Origin: Fontibacillus phaseoli
GTDB lineage: Bacteria; Bacillota; Bacilli; Paenibacillales; Paenibacillaceae
Assembly (NCBI RefSeq): GCF_003337355.1
Contig: NZ_QPJW01000001.1
Span: forward strand, 620,001-684,000
Direction: 5' to 3'
DNA: 64,000 nucleotides
A program made the position numbers and the translations under genes. This document shows positions 51,102 through 59,983 of this stretch, piece after piece. The stretch's first letter is position 1, and every line of letters starts with the position of its first letter. The notes below the pieces were generated by a model. It searched no databases. It was given only the letters and a program-made list of their open reading frames with translations, and was not told where the DNA came from.

Positions 51102-51216
51102 CCGATCGTCAAACATTATTTCTGGCTGCTTGCCCATCTTTTATTTATTTCTCTTTATTCTTATAGTACAATATTGTTTAGTCCATAATAATTTCAAGGG
51201 AGGAGTGAGTGCAGGC

Positions 51217-51576
51217 GTGGCTATACAATTGGATACCGAATATGGACACATCGATATCTCGGAAGAAGCGATAGCGGTTATCGCCGGATCGGCCGCCATG
51301 GAATGTTATGGACTGGTAGGAATGGCAAGCCGAAAGCAGTTTAAAGACGGCATCGCCGAATTGCTTGGGCGCGAAAATCTGGCCCGGGGTGTTGAAGTGA
51401 ACCTTGATAATAATCGATTGGCAATTTATCTTTATATTATAGTTAGTTATGGCACGAAAATTTCCGAGGTCGCACACAACATACAGCAAAAAGTAAAATA
51501 CGTGTTAAGTGAAGTCGTTGGACTCGAAGTCGCCGAGGTTGGCGTCGTGGTTCAAGGCGTACGTGTATCAAGCTAG
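51217..51576 (+). CDS. yloU: Asp23/Gls24 family protein YloU
   Basis: A 119-residue paralogue of the Asp23-type protein at 10853. Recognised by QLDTEYGHIDISEEAIAVIA, then AMECYGLVGMASR and EVAHNIQQKVKYVLSEVVGL. GTG 51217 is the start, after AAGGGAGG (51197-51204), giving MAIQLDTEYG as in Bacillus YloU; upstream open frame has no site. It precedes yloV by 14 bp, the conserved pair. Confidence 0.93.
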   Translation: MAIQLDTEYGHIDISEEAIAVIAGSAAMECYGLVGMASRKQFKDGIAELLGRENLARGVEVNLDNNRLAIYLYIIVSYGTKISEVAHNIQQKVKYVLSEVVGLEVAEVGVVVQGVRVSS

Positions 51577-51590
51577 GAAGGGGAATTCTC

Positions 51591-53366
51591 TTGAGTAAGC
51601 GTTCTATAAATGGAACAGATTTTACCGCCATGGTACTTGCCGGGGCGGATCGGCTAACACAACATGCCGAGCATGTCAATTCTTTGAATGTGTTTCCGGT
51701 TCCCGACGGGGATACCGGCACAAATATGAATTTGACGATGACGGCCGGTGTAACCGAGCTGAAAAATAACGGATCGGGCGGCGTAGGCAGGCGGGCAGGC
51801 GTTCTGTCCAAAGGGTTGCTGATGGGTGCACGGGGGAACTCGGGGGTTATTTTATCCCAGTTGTTCCGTGGATTTGGCCGTTATGCGACTTCCTATGAGG
51901 AATTGAATACGGTTCAGTTCGCGGCCGCGCTGCAAAGCGGTGTCGATACCGCCTATAAAGCGGTTGTGAAGCCGGTGGAGGGAACGATCCTTACGGTGGC
52001 GAAGGAAGCCGCCAAACATGCGGTCTTTTATGCCAGACGGACCAATGATGTTACGGAACTTATGACCGAAGTGCTGGCCAAAGCCAAAGAAGCCCTTGCC
52101 AGTACCCCGGAGCTTCTGCCTGTCTTGAAACAAGTCGGCGTCGTGGATTCCGGCGGTCAGGGACTGGTTTATATTTATGAGGGTTTTCTGGAGCAATTGA
52201 CAGGCAAAGTACAGGCTCATGTACCGGTTCAGGGACAATTCGCAGCATCGGCAGCTACCAGTCGTCCGCTTCAAGTTACCCCTGCGGCGTTCGATACCGT
52301 GCATCCTGTTTCGGCACAGGCAAAGCTTGAAACCGAAGATATTGAGTTTTTGTATGATATGGAATTTTTTATTAATCGTAAGCTTGGTGAAGGCCCGAAT
52401 TCGAACTTTGACGAGGATCAATTCCGGAAAGCGCTGTCAGTGAATGGAGATTCCATCATTGTGATCGCGGACGATGAAGTTATTAAAGTGCATGTCCATT
52501 CCAAAGCGCCGGGCGAGGTATTGAATCTCGCGCTACGCTTTGGCGAAATTACGCAAATTCATATTTTAAATATGCGCGAACAGCATCGCGATTTGCTCAC
52601 GGCCGGCATGGATGCGGCTCCGATAGCGGAACTGTTCGCCGAGATTCCGGCGGAACCGGTTCGCTCCAGTGATCCGGCTAAGCTTCCGGCCGATGAGATG
52701 GCTCCTTACGGATTTATCGCCGTGGCTTCGGGCCAAGGGATTACGGATATCTTCAAGAGCCTTGGCGTCGATGTCGTCTTGTCCGGCGGACAGACGATGA
52801 ACCCGAGCACGGAGGATTTCGTAAAGGCGATCCATTCGATTTCGGCCGAGCATATTTTCGTGCTCCCGAACAATTCCAATATTGTGCTCGCGGCCCAACA
52901 GGCCCGTGATCTTCTTGAAGGGGAACGCAGCGTGACGGTTATTACGAGCAAGAGCATCCCGCAAGGGATTGCTGCGGCATTCGCGTTCCAGGAAGAAGAG
53001 AGCGCGGAGAGCAATACGGACAGCATGTTGAATGCAGTTCAGCACGTGAAAACGGGACAAGTTACCTATGCCGTCCGGGATACGGTGTTTGACGATCTGG
53101 AAATCAAAGCCGGACATTATATCGGCATCGCGGATTCCAAAATCGTAAGCACGGAAGAAGGACTGCTGGAAACGAGCCAAGAACTGCTTACCAAAATGCT
53201 CGCCGGCGGTGACGAGATCGTAACGATTCTGGTGGGCGAAGAGGCTTCTTTGGACATTACCGAATCGCTTACAGCCTGGATTCATGAGGTTTATCCTGAC
53301 GCCGAAGTGGAAGTTCACGAGGGCGGTCAGCCGATATATTATTATTTGTTCTCGGTTGAATCCTAG
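51591..53366 (+). CDS. yloV: Dak-phosphatase-domain protein YloV/FakA, fatty acid kinase ATP-binding subunit
   Basis: FakA phosphorylates fatty acids bound to a FakB (DegV) protein, feeding acyl-phosphate into phospholipid synthesis. 591 residues. The N-terminal Dak-L ATP-binding domain has FPVPDGDTGTNM (Asp cluster that holds Mg) and GARGNSGVILSQLFRG. A central domain and a C-terminal DegV-like domain (FVLPNNSNIVLAAQQ and AVRDTVFDDLEIK) follow. TTG 51591 begins the gene, with AGGAAGGGG at 51575-51583. It is immediately followed by a DegV gene, so both kinase parts are adjacent. Confidence 0.94.
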   Translation: MSKRSINGTDFTAMVLAGADRLTQHAEHVNSLNVFPVPDGDTGTNMNLTMTAGVTELKNNGSGGVGRRAGVLSKGLLMGARGNSGVILSQLFRGFGRYATSYEELNTVQFAAALQSGVDTAYKAVVKPVEGTILTVAKEAAKHAVFYARRTNDVTELMTEVLAKAKEALASTPELLPVLKQVGVVDSGGQGLVYIYEGFLEQLTGKVQAHVPVQGQFAASAATSRPLQVTPAAFDTVHPVSAQAKLETEDIEFLYDMEFFINRKLGEGPNSNFDEDQFRKALSVNGDSIIVIADDEVIKVHVHSKAPGEVLNLALRFGEITQIHILNMREQHRDLLTAGMDAAPIAELFAEIPAEPVRSSDPAKLPADEMAPYGFIAVASGQGITDIFKSLGVDVVLSGGQTMNPSTEDFVKAIHSISAEHIFVLPNNSNIVLAAQQARDLLEGERSVTVITSKSIPQGIAAAFAFQEEESAESNTDSMLNAVQHVKTGQVTYAVRDTVFDDLEIKAGHYIGIADSKIVSTEEGLLETSQELLTKMLAGGDEIVTILVGEEASLDITESLTAWIHEVYPDAEVEVHEGGQPIYYYLFSVES

Positions 53367-53392
53367 TGGAAGATGAAAGGATGGGGATCTCT

Positions 53393-54262
53393 TTGAAGCA
53401 GGCAATTATCGTGGCCGACAGTACGGCCGATGTACCCAAGGCGATGGTTGAGGAATACGGAATCCATATCGTTCCTATGCGGCTTTCATTTGGTGAGGAG
53501 TCTTTCGTGGAAGGCATCGACATTACTGTCGAGGAGTTTTACGACAAACTGACCAAATCCAAGGAGTTGCCGACGACTTCACAAACCTCTCCATCCCAGT
53601 ATGTTGAGGTGTACCGGAATTTGATGCAGGAGCACCCCGGCACTCCGATTGTGTCCCTTCATATTTCATCGGGTATGAGCGGTACGTATCAATCGGCTCT
53701 GCTTGCGAAAAGTATGCTAGAGGAAGAAGAAGGTGTGGATGCCGATATTACGGTAATCGACTCCCTGTGCGCTACTTACGGGTTTGGACTTCAGGTTGTC
53801 TTAGCAGCCAGAATGGCTAAGCAGGGCATTTCTCCTGGAGAAATCAAAGCCGAAGTGGAGCGTGTCGGTAAAGAACGCAGGCTCTATTTTTTGGTGGACG
53901 TCCTGGAATATTTACAAAAAGGCGGCCGGATCAGAAAATCGGCGGCGATTGTCGGCTCCCTTCTTAATATCAAGCCGATTCTGTCGGTGGATCAGGAGGG
54001 GATCATCTACCCGGTCGACAAAGTAAGAGGCCAGAAGAAGGCTGTTTCCAAAGTGATCGAATTGTTCTTAAACGATCTGGGAGACCGGAAAGATGTGAAC
54101 ATCGCGGTCTGCGACGCCGTCAATCCGGAGGGCGCCGAGGAAATGATCCGCCTGATGTCGGAACATTTCACTTTGCATGAGGTGGTCCGCACCAGTATTG
54201 GGGCCGTCGTCGGCACCCATGTGGGACCAGGCACCGTGGCCGTTTTTGTTTGGCCGGCTTAA
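53393..54262 (+). CDS. DegV/FakB family fatty-acid-binding protein
   Basis: A 289-residue DegV-fold protein. DegV/FakB proteins hold one fatty acid and present it to FakA. Signature: VADSTADVPKAMVEEYGIH, TSQTSPSQY, LHISSGMSGTYQSA and DSLCATYGFGLQV. The start is likely TTG 53393 (M-KQAIIVADST, as in family members) after GGATGGGG; ATG 53381 and GTG 53366 are alternatives. In B. subtilis this position after yloV holds sdaAB-sdaAA, so the FakA-FakB juxtaposition is a lineage-specific arrangement and supports a joint function. Confidence 0.9.
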   Translation: MKQAIIVADSTADVPKAMVEEYGIHIVPMRLSFGEESFVEGIDITVEEFYDKLTKSKELPTTSQTSPSQYVEVYRNLMQEHPGTPIVSLHISSGMSGTYQSALLAKSMLEEEEGVDADITVIDSLCATYGFGLQVVLAARMAKQGISPGEIKAEVERVGKERRLYFLVDVLEYLQKGGRIRKSAAIVGSLLNIKPILSVDQEGIIYPVDKVRGQKKAVSKVIELFLNDLGDRKDVNIAVCDAVNPEGAEEMIRLMSEHFTLHEVVRTSIGAVVGTHVGPGTVAVFVWPA

Positions 54263-54280
54263 AAGTGAGGGATTATCATT

Positions 54281-56326
54281 ATGGATTTGAATGATATACC
54301 GGTAAGGCAGGTCAGCGGCGTGAGCGCTCTTAAAGCAGGAGAGCTTCACGCCTTTGGCGTCTTTACGGTGAACGATTTAATTGAATATTATCCGTATCGT
54401 TACGAGGATTACCGGCTTCGCTCCCTGACGGAAGCCAAGGACGGGGACAAGATCACCGTTCAGGCCAAAATCATGGGTATTCCCGTGCTGCAGCGGTACG
54501 GCAAGAAGTCCAGGTTAACCTGCAAAATGGTAGCCGAGGACTGGATGTTTACGGCGACGTGGTTTAACCGCCATTTTTTGCGGGAGGAATTAACCGCGGG
54601 CCGCGAAATCATTCTAACGGGAAAATGGGACATGCGGCGGAGTCAACTGACGGTGTCGGATTCTGAGTTTCCCGATAAAGGAACGCTGCGCAGCGGCAGC
54701 CTGCAGCCCGTTTACTCAGTGGGCGGCAAGATTACGCAGGCCTGGATCCGCAAGACGATTGGACAGGCCTTGCTGCAGTACGGGGAAATGATTCCTGAGA
54801 ACCTGCCTCCGGAATTGTTGCGCGAGTATGATCTTATGCCGCGCCGCCGCGCGATCCAGCGGATTCATCAGCCTCAGGACAGCGAGGAAGGGCAACTGGC
54901 GCGCCGCCGGATGGTGTATGAGGAACTGTTTCTGTTCCAGCTCAAGCTGCAGGCGTACCGGGCGATGAATCACGATCGCATGGATGGCGTGCAGCATGAA
55001 CTGGAGAATGCAACCATTCGCGAGTTTGTGCGTAGCCTTCCGTTCGAGTTGACCGATGCGCAAAAAAAAGTCGAGCTGGAGATTTTGCAGGACATGCGCT
55101 CTCCTTATTGCATGAACCGGCTGCTGCAGGGTGACGTCGGCTCCGGTAAGACGGTCATTGCTGCCATCGCCTTGTTCGCGGCCGTAAAATCCGGGCACCA
55201 GGGCGCATTCATGGTGCCGACCGAGATTTTGGCCGAGCAGCATGTCCGTTCATTGACAAAGCTGTTTGAGCCATTCGGGATCACCGTCGGCCTGCTTACG
55301 GGCAGCGTTACGGGGCGGCGGCGCAAAGACTTGCTTGCCTCGCTGCAAATGGGGATGACGGATATTATCGTCGGCACCCATGCGCTGATCCAGGAAGATG
55401 TTTTCTTCCGCTCGCTCAGCCTGGTCGTCACGGATGAGCAGCACCGGTTCGGGGTGAACCAGCGCAGCATTTTGCGGCGCAAGGGCTTCAATCCCGACGT
55501 GCTGACGATGACGGCGACGCCGATTCCGCGGACGCTGGCTATTACGGCATTCGGCGACATGGATGTGTCGACGTTGTCGGAGCGGCCGAAGGGACGGAAG
55601 CCGATCTCGACCTATTGGGTCAAGCACGGGATGATGGACCGGGTGCTCGGCTTCATTTCCCGAGAAGTTTTGCTAGGACGGCAGGCTTACCTGATCTGTC
55701 CGCTGATCGAAGAGTCGGAGAAGCTCGATGTGCAAAATGCGATCGACCTGTATGTGGGGATGCAGCAGGCTTTCCCGGATTTCAAGGTTGGTCTGCTGCA
55801 TGGGCGCATGACGGCGGCGGAGAAGGACGAAGTGATGCGTGCGTTCTATGACAACGAGGTGCAGTTGCTCGTTTCGACGACGGTCGTCGAGGTCGGCGTC
55901 GACGTACCGAACGCGACGCTGATGATCGTCATGGACGCCGACCGCTTTGGTTTGTCGCAGCTTCATCAGCTGCGGGGCCGGGTAGGCCGGGGGGAGCACG
56001 CATCGTACTGTGTGCTCATCGCCGATCCGAAGTCGGAGGTCGGTCAGGAGCGGATGAAGGTCATGACCGACACGGACGACGGCTTCGAAGTGGCCCGCCG
56101 GGACCTGGAGCTGCGCGGTCCCGGGGATTTCTTCGGCACCAAGCAGAGCGGGGTGCCGGAATTCCGAATCGCGGACATGGTCAGCGATTTTAAGGTGTTG
56201 GAGGCGTCGCGGGACGACGCCGCCCGGCTGGTGGGCGACCCGTCGTTCTGGACGTCGCCGCAGTACGCGCCGCTGCGGAGCTATTTGCAGCGGGAGCAGA
56301 TTTTGCAGGGCGAGCTGATCGATTAG
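54281..56326 (+). CDS. recG: ATP-dependent DNA helicase RecG
   Basis: A double-stranded DNA translocase that remodels stalled forks and branched DNA. 681 residues. The N-terminal wedge (OB-fold, about 55-160) precedes the helicase domains. Walker A is GDVGSGKTVIAA, motif II the DEQH form VVTDEQHRFG, and the later motifs include LLVSTTVVEVGVDVPNAT and QLHQLRGRVGRG. The RecG TRG hairpin lies in the C-terminal GDFFGTKQSGVP. The ATG at 54281 follows AGTGAGGG. It ends the conserved region; a terminator follows. Confidence 0.97.
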   Translation: MDLNDIPVRQVSGVSALKAGELHAFGVFTVNDLIEYYPYRYEDYRLRSLTEAKDGDKITVQAKIMGIPVLQRYGKKSRLTCKMVAEDWMFTATWFNRHFLREELTAGREIILTGKWDMRRSQLTVSDSEFPDKGTLRSGSLQPVYSVGGKITQAWIRKTIGQALLQYGEMIPENLPPELLREYDLMPRRRAIQRIHQPQDSEEGQLARRRMVYEELFLFQLKLQAYRAMNHDRMDGVQHELENATIREFVRSLPFELTDAQKKVELEILQDMRSPYCMNRLLQGDVGSGKTVIAAIALFAAVKSGHQGAFMVPTEILAEQHVRSLTKLFEPFGITVGLLTGSVTGRRRKDLLASLQMGMTDIIVGTHALIQEDVFFRSLSLVVTDEQHRFGVNQRSILRRKGFNPDVLTMTATPIPRTLAITAFGDMDVSTLSERPKGRKPISTYWVKHGMMDRVLGFISREVLLGRQAYLICPLIEESEKLDVQNAIDLYVGMQQAFPDFKVGLLHGRMTAAEKDEVMRAFYDNEVQLLVSTTVVEVGVDVPNATLMIVMDADRFGLSQLHQLRGRVGRGEHASYCVLIADPKSEVGQERMKVMTDTDDGFEVARRDLELRGPGDFFGTKQSGVPEFRIADMVSDFKVLEASRDDAARLVGDPSFWTSPQYAPLRSYLQREQILQGELID

Positions 56327-56392
56327 AGGGATTGGCTGAGACAGGTTTCTTTCTATTATAAATAGGAAGAAACTTCACTATAATATAGAAGG

Positions 56393-56424
56393 AAAATGGC
56401 GGCCGGAATGGCTGCCATTTTTTT
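56393..56424. terminator. Terminator after recG
   Basis: AAAATGGCGGCC pairs with GGCTGCCATTTT (one mismatch), followed by TTTT. It is 10 bp from the stop of the convergent gene and may serve it partly. Confidence 0.85.
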
Positions 56425-56432
56425 GCGCTATG

Positions 56433-56930
56433 CTATAGGACCTCAACGAGGAAATAGTATTCGGCTTGACCTTGATCCAGAAACCATTCGCAATGAATGT
56501 TGTACAAGTATTTCCCTTTAGTTTTAGGGACGAAATACGGGTCATCGTTACTATCATTGCTTGTGTTTGTTATCGTGAATTCCTTGATTCCCTGCGGAGC
56601 CTCTGTTTTGATCTCCGAACCGGCGGGAACGACGGTGGCTGTCAGTTCCGGGATAGAAGCATCTACGCTTACGCAACGGCTTTCGTTACTTGATGTAGGC
56701 GAGCACCAGCTATAGCCTCCTCTGGCCACCTCTATGGGAATACCTTGAATCGTAATTGTTGGCAAAGGCGGCTTTTCTTCCTTCACCCATTTTGAACGCA
56801 GTGCCTGATGAAAGGCCGATGGGCCTTCCGAATCGTGGTTACGGCTGCCAATGACATAACCAGCGTAGAATGTGAATGCACACGTTAATATAGCCAATAC
56901 TATCCATGAAATCAACCTCTTTTTTCTCAT
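56433..56930 (-). CDS. Membrane-anchored extracytoplasmic protein, unknown
   Basis: A 165-residue protein with a single N-terminal membrane helix (about 5-27, ISWIVLAILTCAFTFYAGYV) and no lipobox, so it is anchored with its C-terminus outside. The external domain has two cysteines close together (YSWCSPTSSNESRC) that could form a disulfide, a third Cys near the end (NIHCEWFL), and beta-rich, immunoglobulin-like alternation. I do not recognise the family. It reads convergently to recG, and its ribosome site on the reverse strand is GGGGGAC-type. No linked gene suggests a role. Confidence 0.75.
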   Translation of the reverse strand: MRKKRLISWIVLAILTCAFTFYAGYVIGSRNHDSEGPSAFHQALRSKWVKEEKPPLPTITIQGIPIEVARGGYSWCSPTSSNESRCVSVDASIPELTATVVPAGSEIKTEAPQGIKEFTITNTSNDSNDDPYFVPKTKGKYLYNIHCEWFLDQGQAEYYFLVEVL

Positions 56931-57099
56931 GGGCGTCCCCCTTTTCTGTTGTCTTTACCTCTTGACGGATCAATCCCTTGAATTGTTCCGTTTGGCCGCA
57001 GGCGGATTTTGGAGAAAGGGTGTTGTTTTTTTGCACTATGGACGGACTCCCGCTCATACATTAGAGAGAAGGCCTAAAGAACGGGAGGTGTGGGCGTCT

Positions 57100-57387
57100 T
57101 TGAGTTATCATCAATTTGGAATCAGTCCGCAGTTGGTGGAGCGGATTAAATTAAAAATGAAAAATCCGGCTACCAAGGAGCGCGTAAAAAAACTGGTGGA
57201 GGGGTTGACCAAATCCGATCTTCAGGATCGCATGAAGGTACGTCGGCTTGTTAAATCGGCGGCTTCATTGCTGAATGAACGGTTGACCGGGGTACAGGAA
57301 GAGCAGATCGTTCAGTTTGTCATCGCCCAAAAAATCGATCCGAAGAGCACGCTTCACTTAATCAAGCTGTGGGGAATGTTTCGTTAA
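57100..57387 (+). CDS. Stage VI sporulation protein F-like (SpoVIF family)
   Basis: A 95-residue helical, basic protein. It resembles the SpoVIF family (B. subtilis YjcC), needed for late spore coat assembly with GerE. The supporting segments are FGISPQLVERIKLKMKNPAT, then KLVEGLTKSDLQDRMKVRRL and the C-terminal QEEQIVQFVIAQKIDPKST. TTG 57100 was chosen because GGGAGGTG (57083-57090) precedes it by 9 nt. The longer open frame upstream begins within the antisense gene and has no site. The family call is moderately firm. Confidence 0.75.
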   Translation: MSYHQFGISPQLVERIKLKMKNPATKERVKKLVEGLTKSDLQDRMKVRRLVKSAASLLNERLTGVQEEQIVQFVIAQKIDPKSTLHLIKLWGMFR

Positions 57388-57442
57388 CGTAAACGGAACG
57401 GAAACTTGCCATTCATTGCCGATGCACTCCGGGCAAAATCGG

Positions 57443-57470
57443 TCAGCCGGATAACTCCGGCTGATTTTCA
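57443..57470 (+). terminator. Terminator after the SpoVIF-like gene
   Basis: TCAGCCGGA (57443-57451) and TCCGGCTGA (57456-57464) around a 4-nt loop, followed by TTTTC. Confidence 0.8.
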
Positions 57471-57488
57471 TTGATAAGAGATTCTAAA

Positions 57489-57664
57489 TGGATTTTATGC
57501 ATCTAATTTCGCGCCAACAGAGTCTGGGAAAGGTATAGCTGGAAAAAGTGCATTAATTTGCTCGATTTGTGCGAGAAGGCCGGGTTTACTTCCAAATAAC
57601 CTCATGTTCTCCAGTTAGTTGGCCAAATTCGGCTATTTGCGTGAAATTAGCAGCAGATTTTCCA
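57489..57664. repeat. Three diverged copies of a 25-bp repeat (TGGA....TGCATCTAATTT)
   Basis: Copies lie at 57489-57513 (direct), 57540-57564 (direct) and 57640-57664 (inverted). They share TGGA, TGC and TAATTT at fixed positions and about 70 percent of bases. In the rest of this 590-bp gap, CCAAATTCGGCT occurs twice (near 57623 and 57932), and short CTGTGTTG/CTGTACCT words recur near 57690-57745. No gene is visible before the TetR gene. It looks like an interspersed repeat family. Confidence 0.55.
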
Positions 57665-58023
57665 GTAAAATTTTTTTGCGGGACTTTAGAGCGACTTGTA
57701 CCTATGTTGTATCTGTGCTGTACCTGAGTTTTTACCTGTGTTGCGATAAACCTGACCCGTGCTCTTTATGAGATGGGTGCATCTTTCTAAGGAATATTGT
57801 TAAAGAAATGTAAAGGTACAATGGATGTAAAATTGAGATTAAGGGGAGTAATAATTCGTGTAAAATCTTGAGGCCATAATGGATCTTACCCTCGGAGATA
57901 TGCCTGTTTTACGTTGAGTTAATAATTCCGGGCCAAATTCGGCTTGCATTTAAGGGAATACTGTTGTATTTTTAAATTGACATGGCAGTAGGTCAAAACA
58001 AAATGCAGACTGGGAGGCAGAGT

Positions 58024-58836
58024 ATGACTCCGCGGACAAAAGAGCAGAATGAACAAATTCGTATCCGGCGAATGGCCCAAATTTTAAAGGTTGCAGCGGA
58101 TGTGTACCTGGATAAAGGCATGCTGATGGAAATTCGGGACGTAGCCGCCGAAGCTGGTCTGGGCTATGGGACCGTGTATCATTACTATAAAAACAAAGCC
58201 GATGTGCTGCATGATCTGCTGGCGCAAGCGATGAACCGGGCTGAGGAAATTTTGCGGCTTTCGTCTCCTGTGGTGGCGGTCCCTGCAGATGCAGTGGGAG
58301 CGAGTGGTACTCCAGCGTTCCCGGCCGGAACTTCCGGAAACGGCGGCGGCATCGCGGCGGTTTCCGCCGTGGCTACCGAAGCGCGAGTTGTTGCTGCGGC
58401 AAAAACCGGGTCGGGGCCACCGCAGGATCAGGATGATCTGCGGGCGCTGGCCGTAAGGCTGTTGGAGTCCTGGGGGGACGACCACGCCTTCTATTTGGCC
58501 TGCCAACTCGGCGGCGATCAATTTCGGGCGCTGCCCGAGGAGCAAGCGGCCCGGCTTACGGCCGCTTATCGCGAGCAGATACTCCTCCCGCTGTCCCGTC
58601 TGATCAGCGTAGCCAGCAACGGAGGAAGCGGGAGGTCCGGCCCACCCGGGCCATCCGAACAACCCGGCCGAGTTAGGCCACCCGGCGCCTCTAGCCATTC
58701 CGGAACTGCGCCGGTTCCCGGGCCCGGACGTCAGGCGGAATGGCTGCTCGCGGCATTGACGGGGTGCGCGTTGTCGTCCATCCGGCGCGGAACGCTGCGT
58801 AGTGAAGCCGGGCAAATCGTACGGTTTTTGTTTTAG
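58024..58836 (+). CDS. TetR-family regulator with low-complexity inserts
   Basis: A 270-residue regulator. The N-terminal TetR helix-turn-helix is clear: ILKVAADVYLDKGMLMEIRD, then VAAEAGLGYGTVYHYYKNKA. The effector domain is odd. An Ala/Gly/Val/Pro-rich stretch (about residues 83-130) and a Gly/Pro/Ser-rich stretch (about 198-235, GRSGPPGPSEQPG, ASSHSGTAPVPGPG) interrupt it. TetR proteins are usually about 190-210 residues, so the extra 60 or so come from these inserts. GGGAGGC at 58011-58017 sets ATG 58024. The target genes are unknown; map follows 50 bp downstream. Confidence 0.85.
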   Translation: MTPRTKEQNEQIRIRRMAQILKVAADVYLDKGMLMEIRDVAAEAGLGYGTVYHYYKNKADVLHDLLAQAMNRAEEILRLSSPVVAVPADAVGASGTPAFPAGTSGNGGGIAAVSAVATEARVVAAAKTGSGPPQDQDDLRALAVRLLESWGDDHAFYLACQLGGDQFRALPEEQAARLTAAYREQILLPLSRLISVASNGGSGRSGPPGPSEQPGRVRPPGASSHSGTAPVPGPGRQAEWLLAALTGCALSSIRRGTLRSEAGQIVRFLF

Positions 58837-58885
58837 CAAGGCCGGTTTGCCGGCAGGATTTGATATAGAGTGGAGCGAAGCATAG

Positions 58886-59632
58886 ATGATTATTTTGAAA
58901 TCACCCAGAGAAATTGAAGAAATGAAGGCGGCAAACCAGATCGTTGCCGACTGTCATCGTGAGGTTGCCAAATTGGTTCAGCCGGGCATCAGCACGCTGG
59001 AAATTAACAATTTTGTCGCCAAGCATATCGTCAAATTGGGCGGGAAACAGTTTACCAAAGGATATAACGGATTTCCTGCCGAAACTTGCGCTTCGGTCAA
59101 TGATGTGGTGGCGCATGGTTTTCCGTCTTCCAAACCGCTGCAGGACGGCGATCTGCTTAAGCTGGATATCGTTGTAGAATACGGCGGATGGTTCGGTGAT
59201 TCCTGCTGGTGTTACACAATAGGGAGCCCCGGTCCTGCCGTGGAAAAATTGCTTAAAGTCACGAAGGAATGCTTGGAGCTCGGCATCTCCCAAGCGGTTC
59301 CGGGTAATCGGCTCGGAGATATCACTTCGGCGGTTCAGAAGCATGCGGAATCCAACGGTTACTCCGTCGTTCGGGATCTTCTCGCGCACGGGATCGGCAG
59401 AACGCTGCATGAGGAACCGAGCTATGAGCACATCGGCGTGGCCGGAAAAGGAATTCGGCTGAAGGAAGGCATGGTGTTTACGATTGAGCCGATGATCAAC
59501 GAGGGCACCTTCCGCATTTCTATCGACGAGGACGGTTGGACGGCCAGAACGGCGGACGGCAAGCTGTCGGCCCAGTTCGAACATACGATCGCGTTGACGA
59601 CGGATGGACCGCTCATCTTGACGGCCCAGTAA
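58886..59632 (+). CDS. map: Type I methionine aminopeptidase
   Basis: Cleaves the N-terminal methionine of nascent proteins, after peptide deformylase. 248 residues of the pita-bread fold. Metal ligands are present in LKLDIVVEYGGWFGDSCW (two Asp), AHGIGRTLHEEP (His), TIEPM (Glu) and FEHTIAL (Glu). VNDVVAHGFP carries the conserved substrate histidine. It differs from the housekeeping copy usually found with the secY/adk ribosomal cluster, so it is probably a second, YflG-like enzyme. GAGCGAAG (58874-58881) is a weak ribosome site. Confidence 0.9.
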   Translation: MIILKSPREIEEMKAANQIVADCHREVAKLVQPGISTLEINNFVAKHIVKLGGKQFTKGYNGFPAETCASVNDVVAHGFPSSKPLQDGDLLKLDIVVEYGGWFGDSCWCYTIGSPGPAVEKLLKVTKECLELGISQAVPGNRLGDITSAVQKHAESNGYSVVRDLLAHGIGRTLHEEPSYEHIGVAGKGIRLKEGMVFTIEPMINEGTFRISIDEDGWTARTADGKLSAQFEHTIALTTDGPLILTAQ

Positions 59633-59651
59633 GAGCCAAACTGAATTTTGC

Positions 59652-59687
59652 AAACGGTCGAGACGAAAGCCTTGACCGTTTTTTTGC
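59652..59687 (+). terminator. Terminator of map
   Basis: AAACGGTC (59652-59659) and GACCGTTT (59674-59681), with extra pairing inside, followed by seven T. Confidence 0.88.
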
Positions 59688-59745
59688 ATGGACTCCTTTT
59701 TCCGCCAGCAATTTTTCATTATCCAGCATTAACCTGTTGTCAAAG

Positions 59746-59759
59746 CGAATATTTGTTCG
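59746..59759. promoter_or_regulatory. LexA (SOS) box 1 of the PolY operon
   Basis: CGAATATTTGTTCG fits the Gram-positive LexA/DinR consensus CGAACnnnnGTTCG with one change (T for C). It lies 10 bp before a TATAAT hexamer at 59769-59774. Confidence 0.6.
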
Positions 59760-59775
59760 TATTATGAATATAATA

Positions 59776-59789
59776 AGAACAAACGTTCT
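59776..59789. promoter_or_regulatory. LexA (SOS) box 2 of the PolY operon
   Basis: AGAACAAACGTTCT contains a perfect GAAC-N4-GTTC core. With box 1 it flanks the TATAAT hexamer, so LexA would block the promoter. The remaining sequence to the start codon (59790-59983) is an unassigned leader. Confidence 0.8.
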
Positions 59790-59983
59790 ATGTTTTATCT
59801 CCAACCGGTTGCTCCTTTTACGAAATGGCGGTTTCGCTAAGAATCAACCTAATACTAGGATGCGCATCATTCTAGGAACCTTTTTGGCTTGCACAAAACA
59901 GGGGCTAGGGGGTATAGCTGCAGGAGCATAAAGAGATCTGAGTATGCTTCTTTTTAGGATAAGGTTTTATGGAGGGGTCACCT

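Noticed and set aside
52566..53405. Reverse frame of 279 codons across yloV
   Set aside because: Antisense shadow of yloV with no start signal.
56872..57099. Upstream part of the long open frame that includes the SpoVIF-like gene
   Set aside because: It overlaps the antisense gene at 56433-56930 and has no ribosome site; the strong site at 57083-57090 marks the real start.
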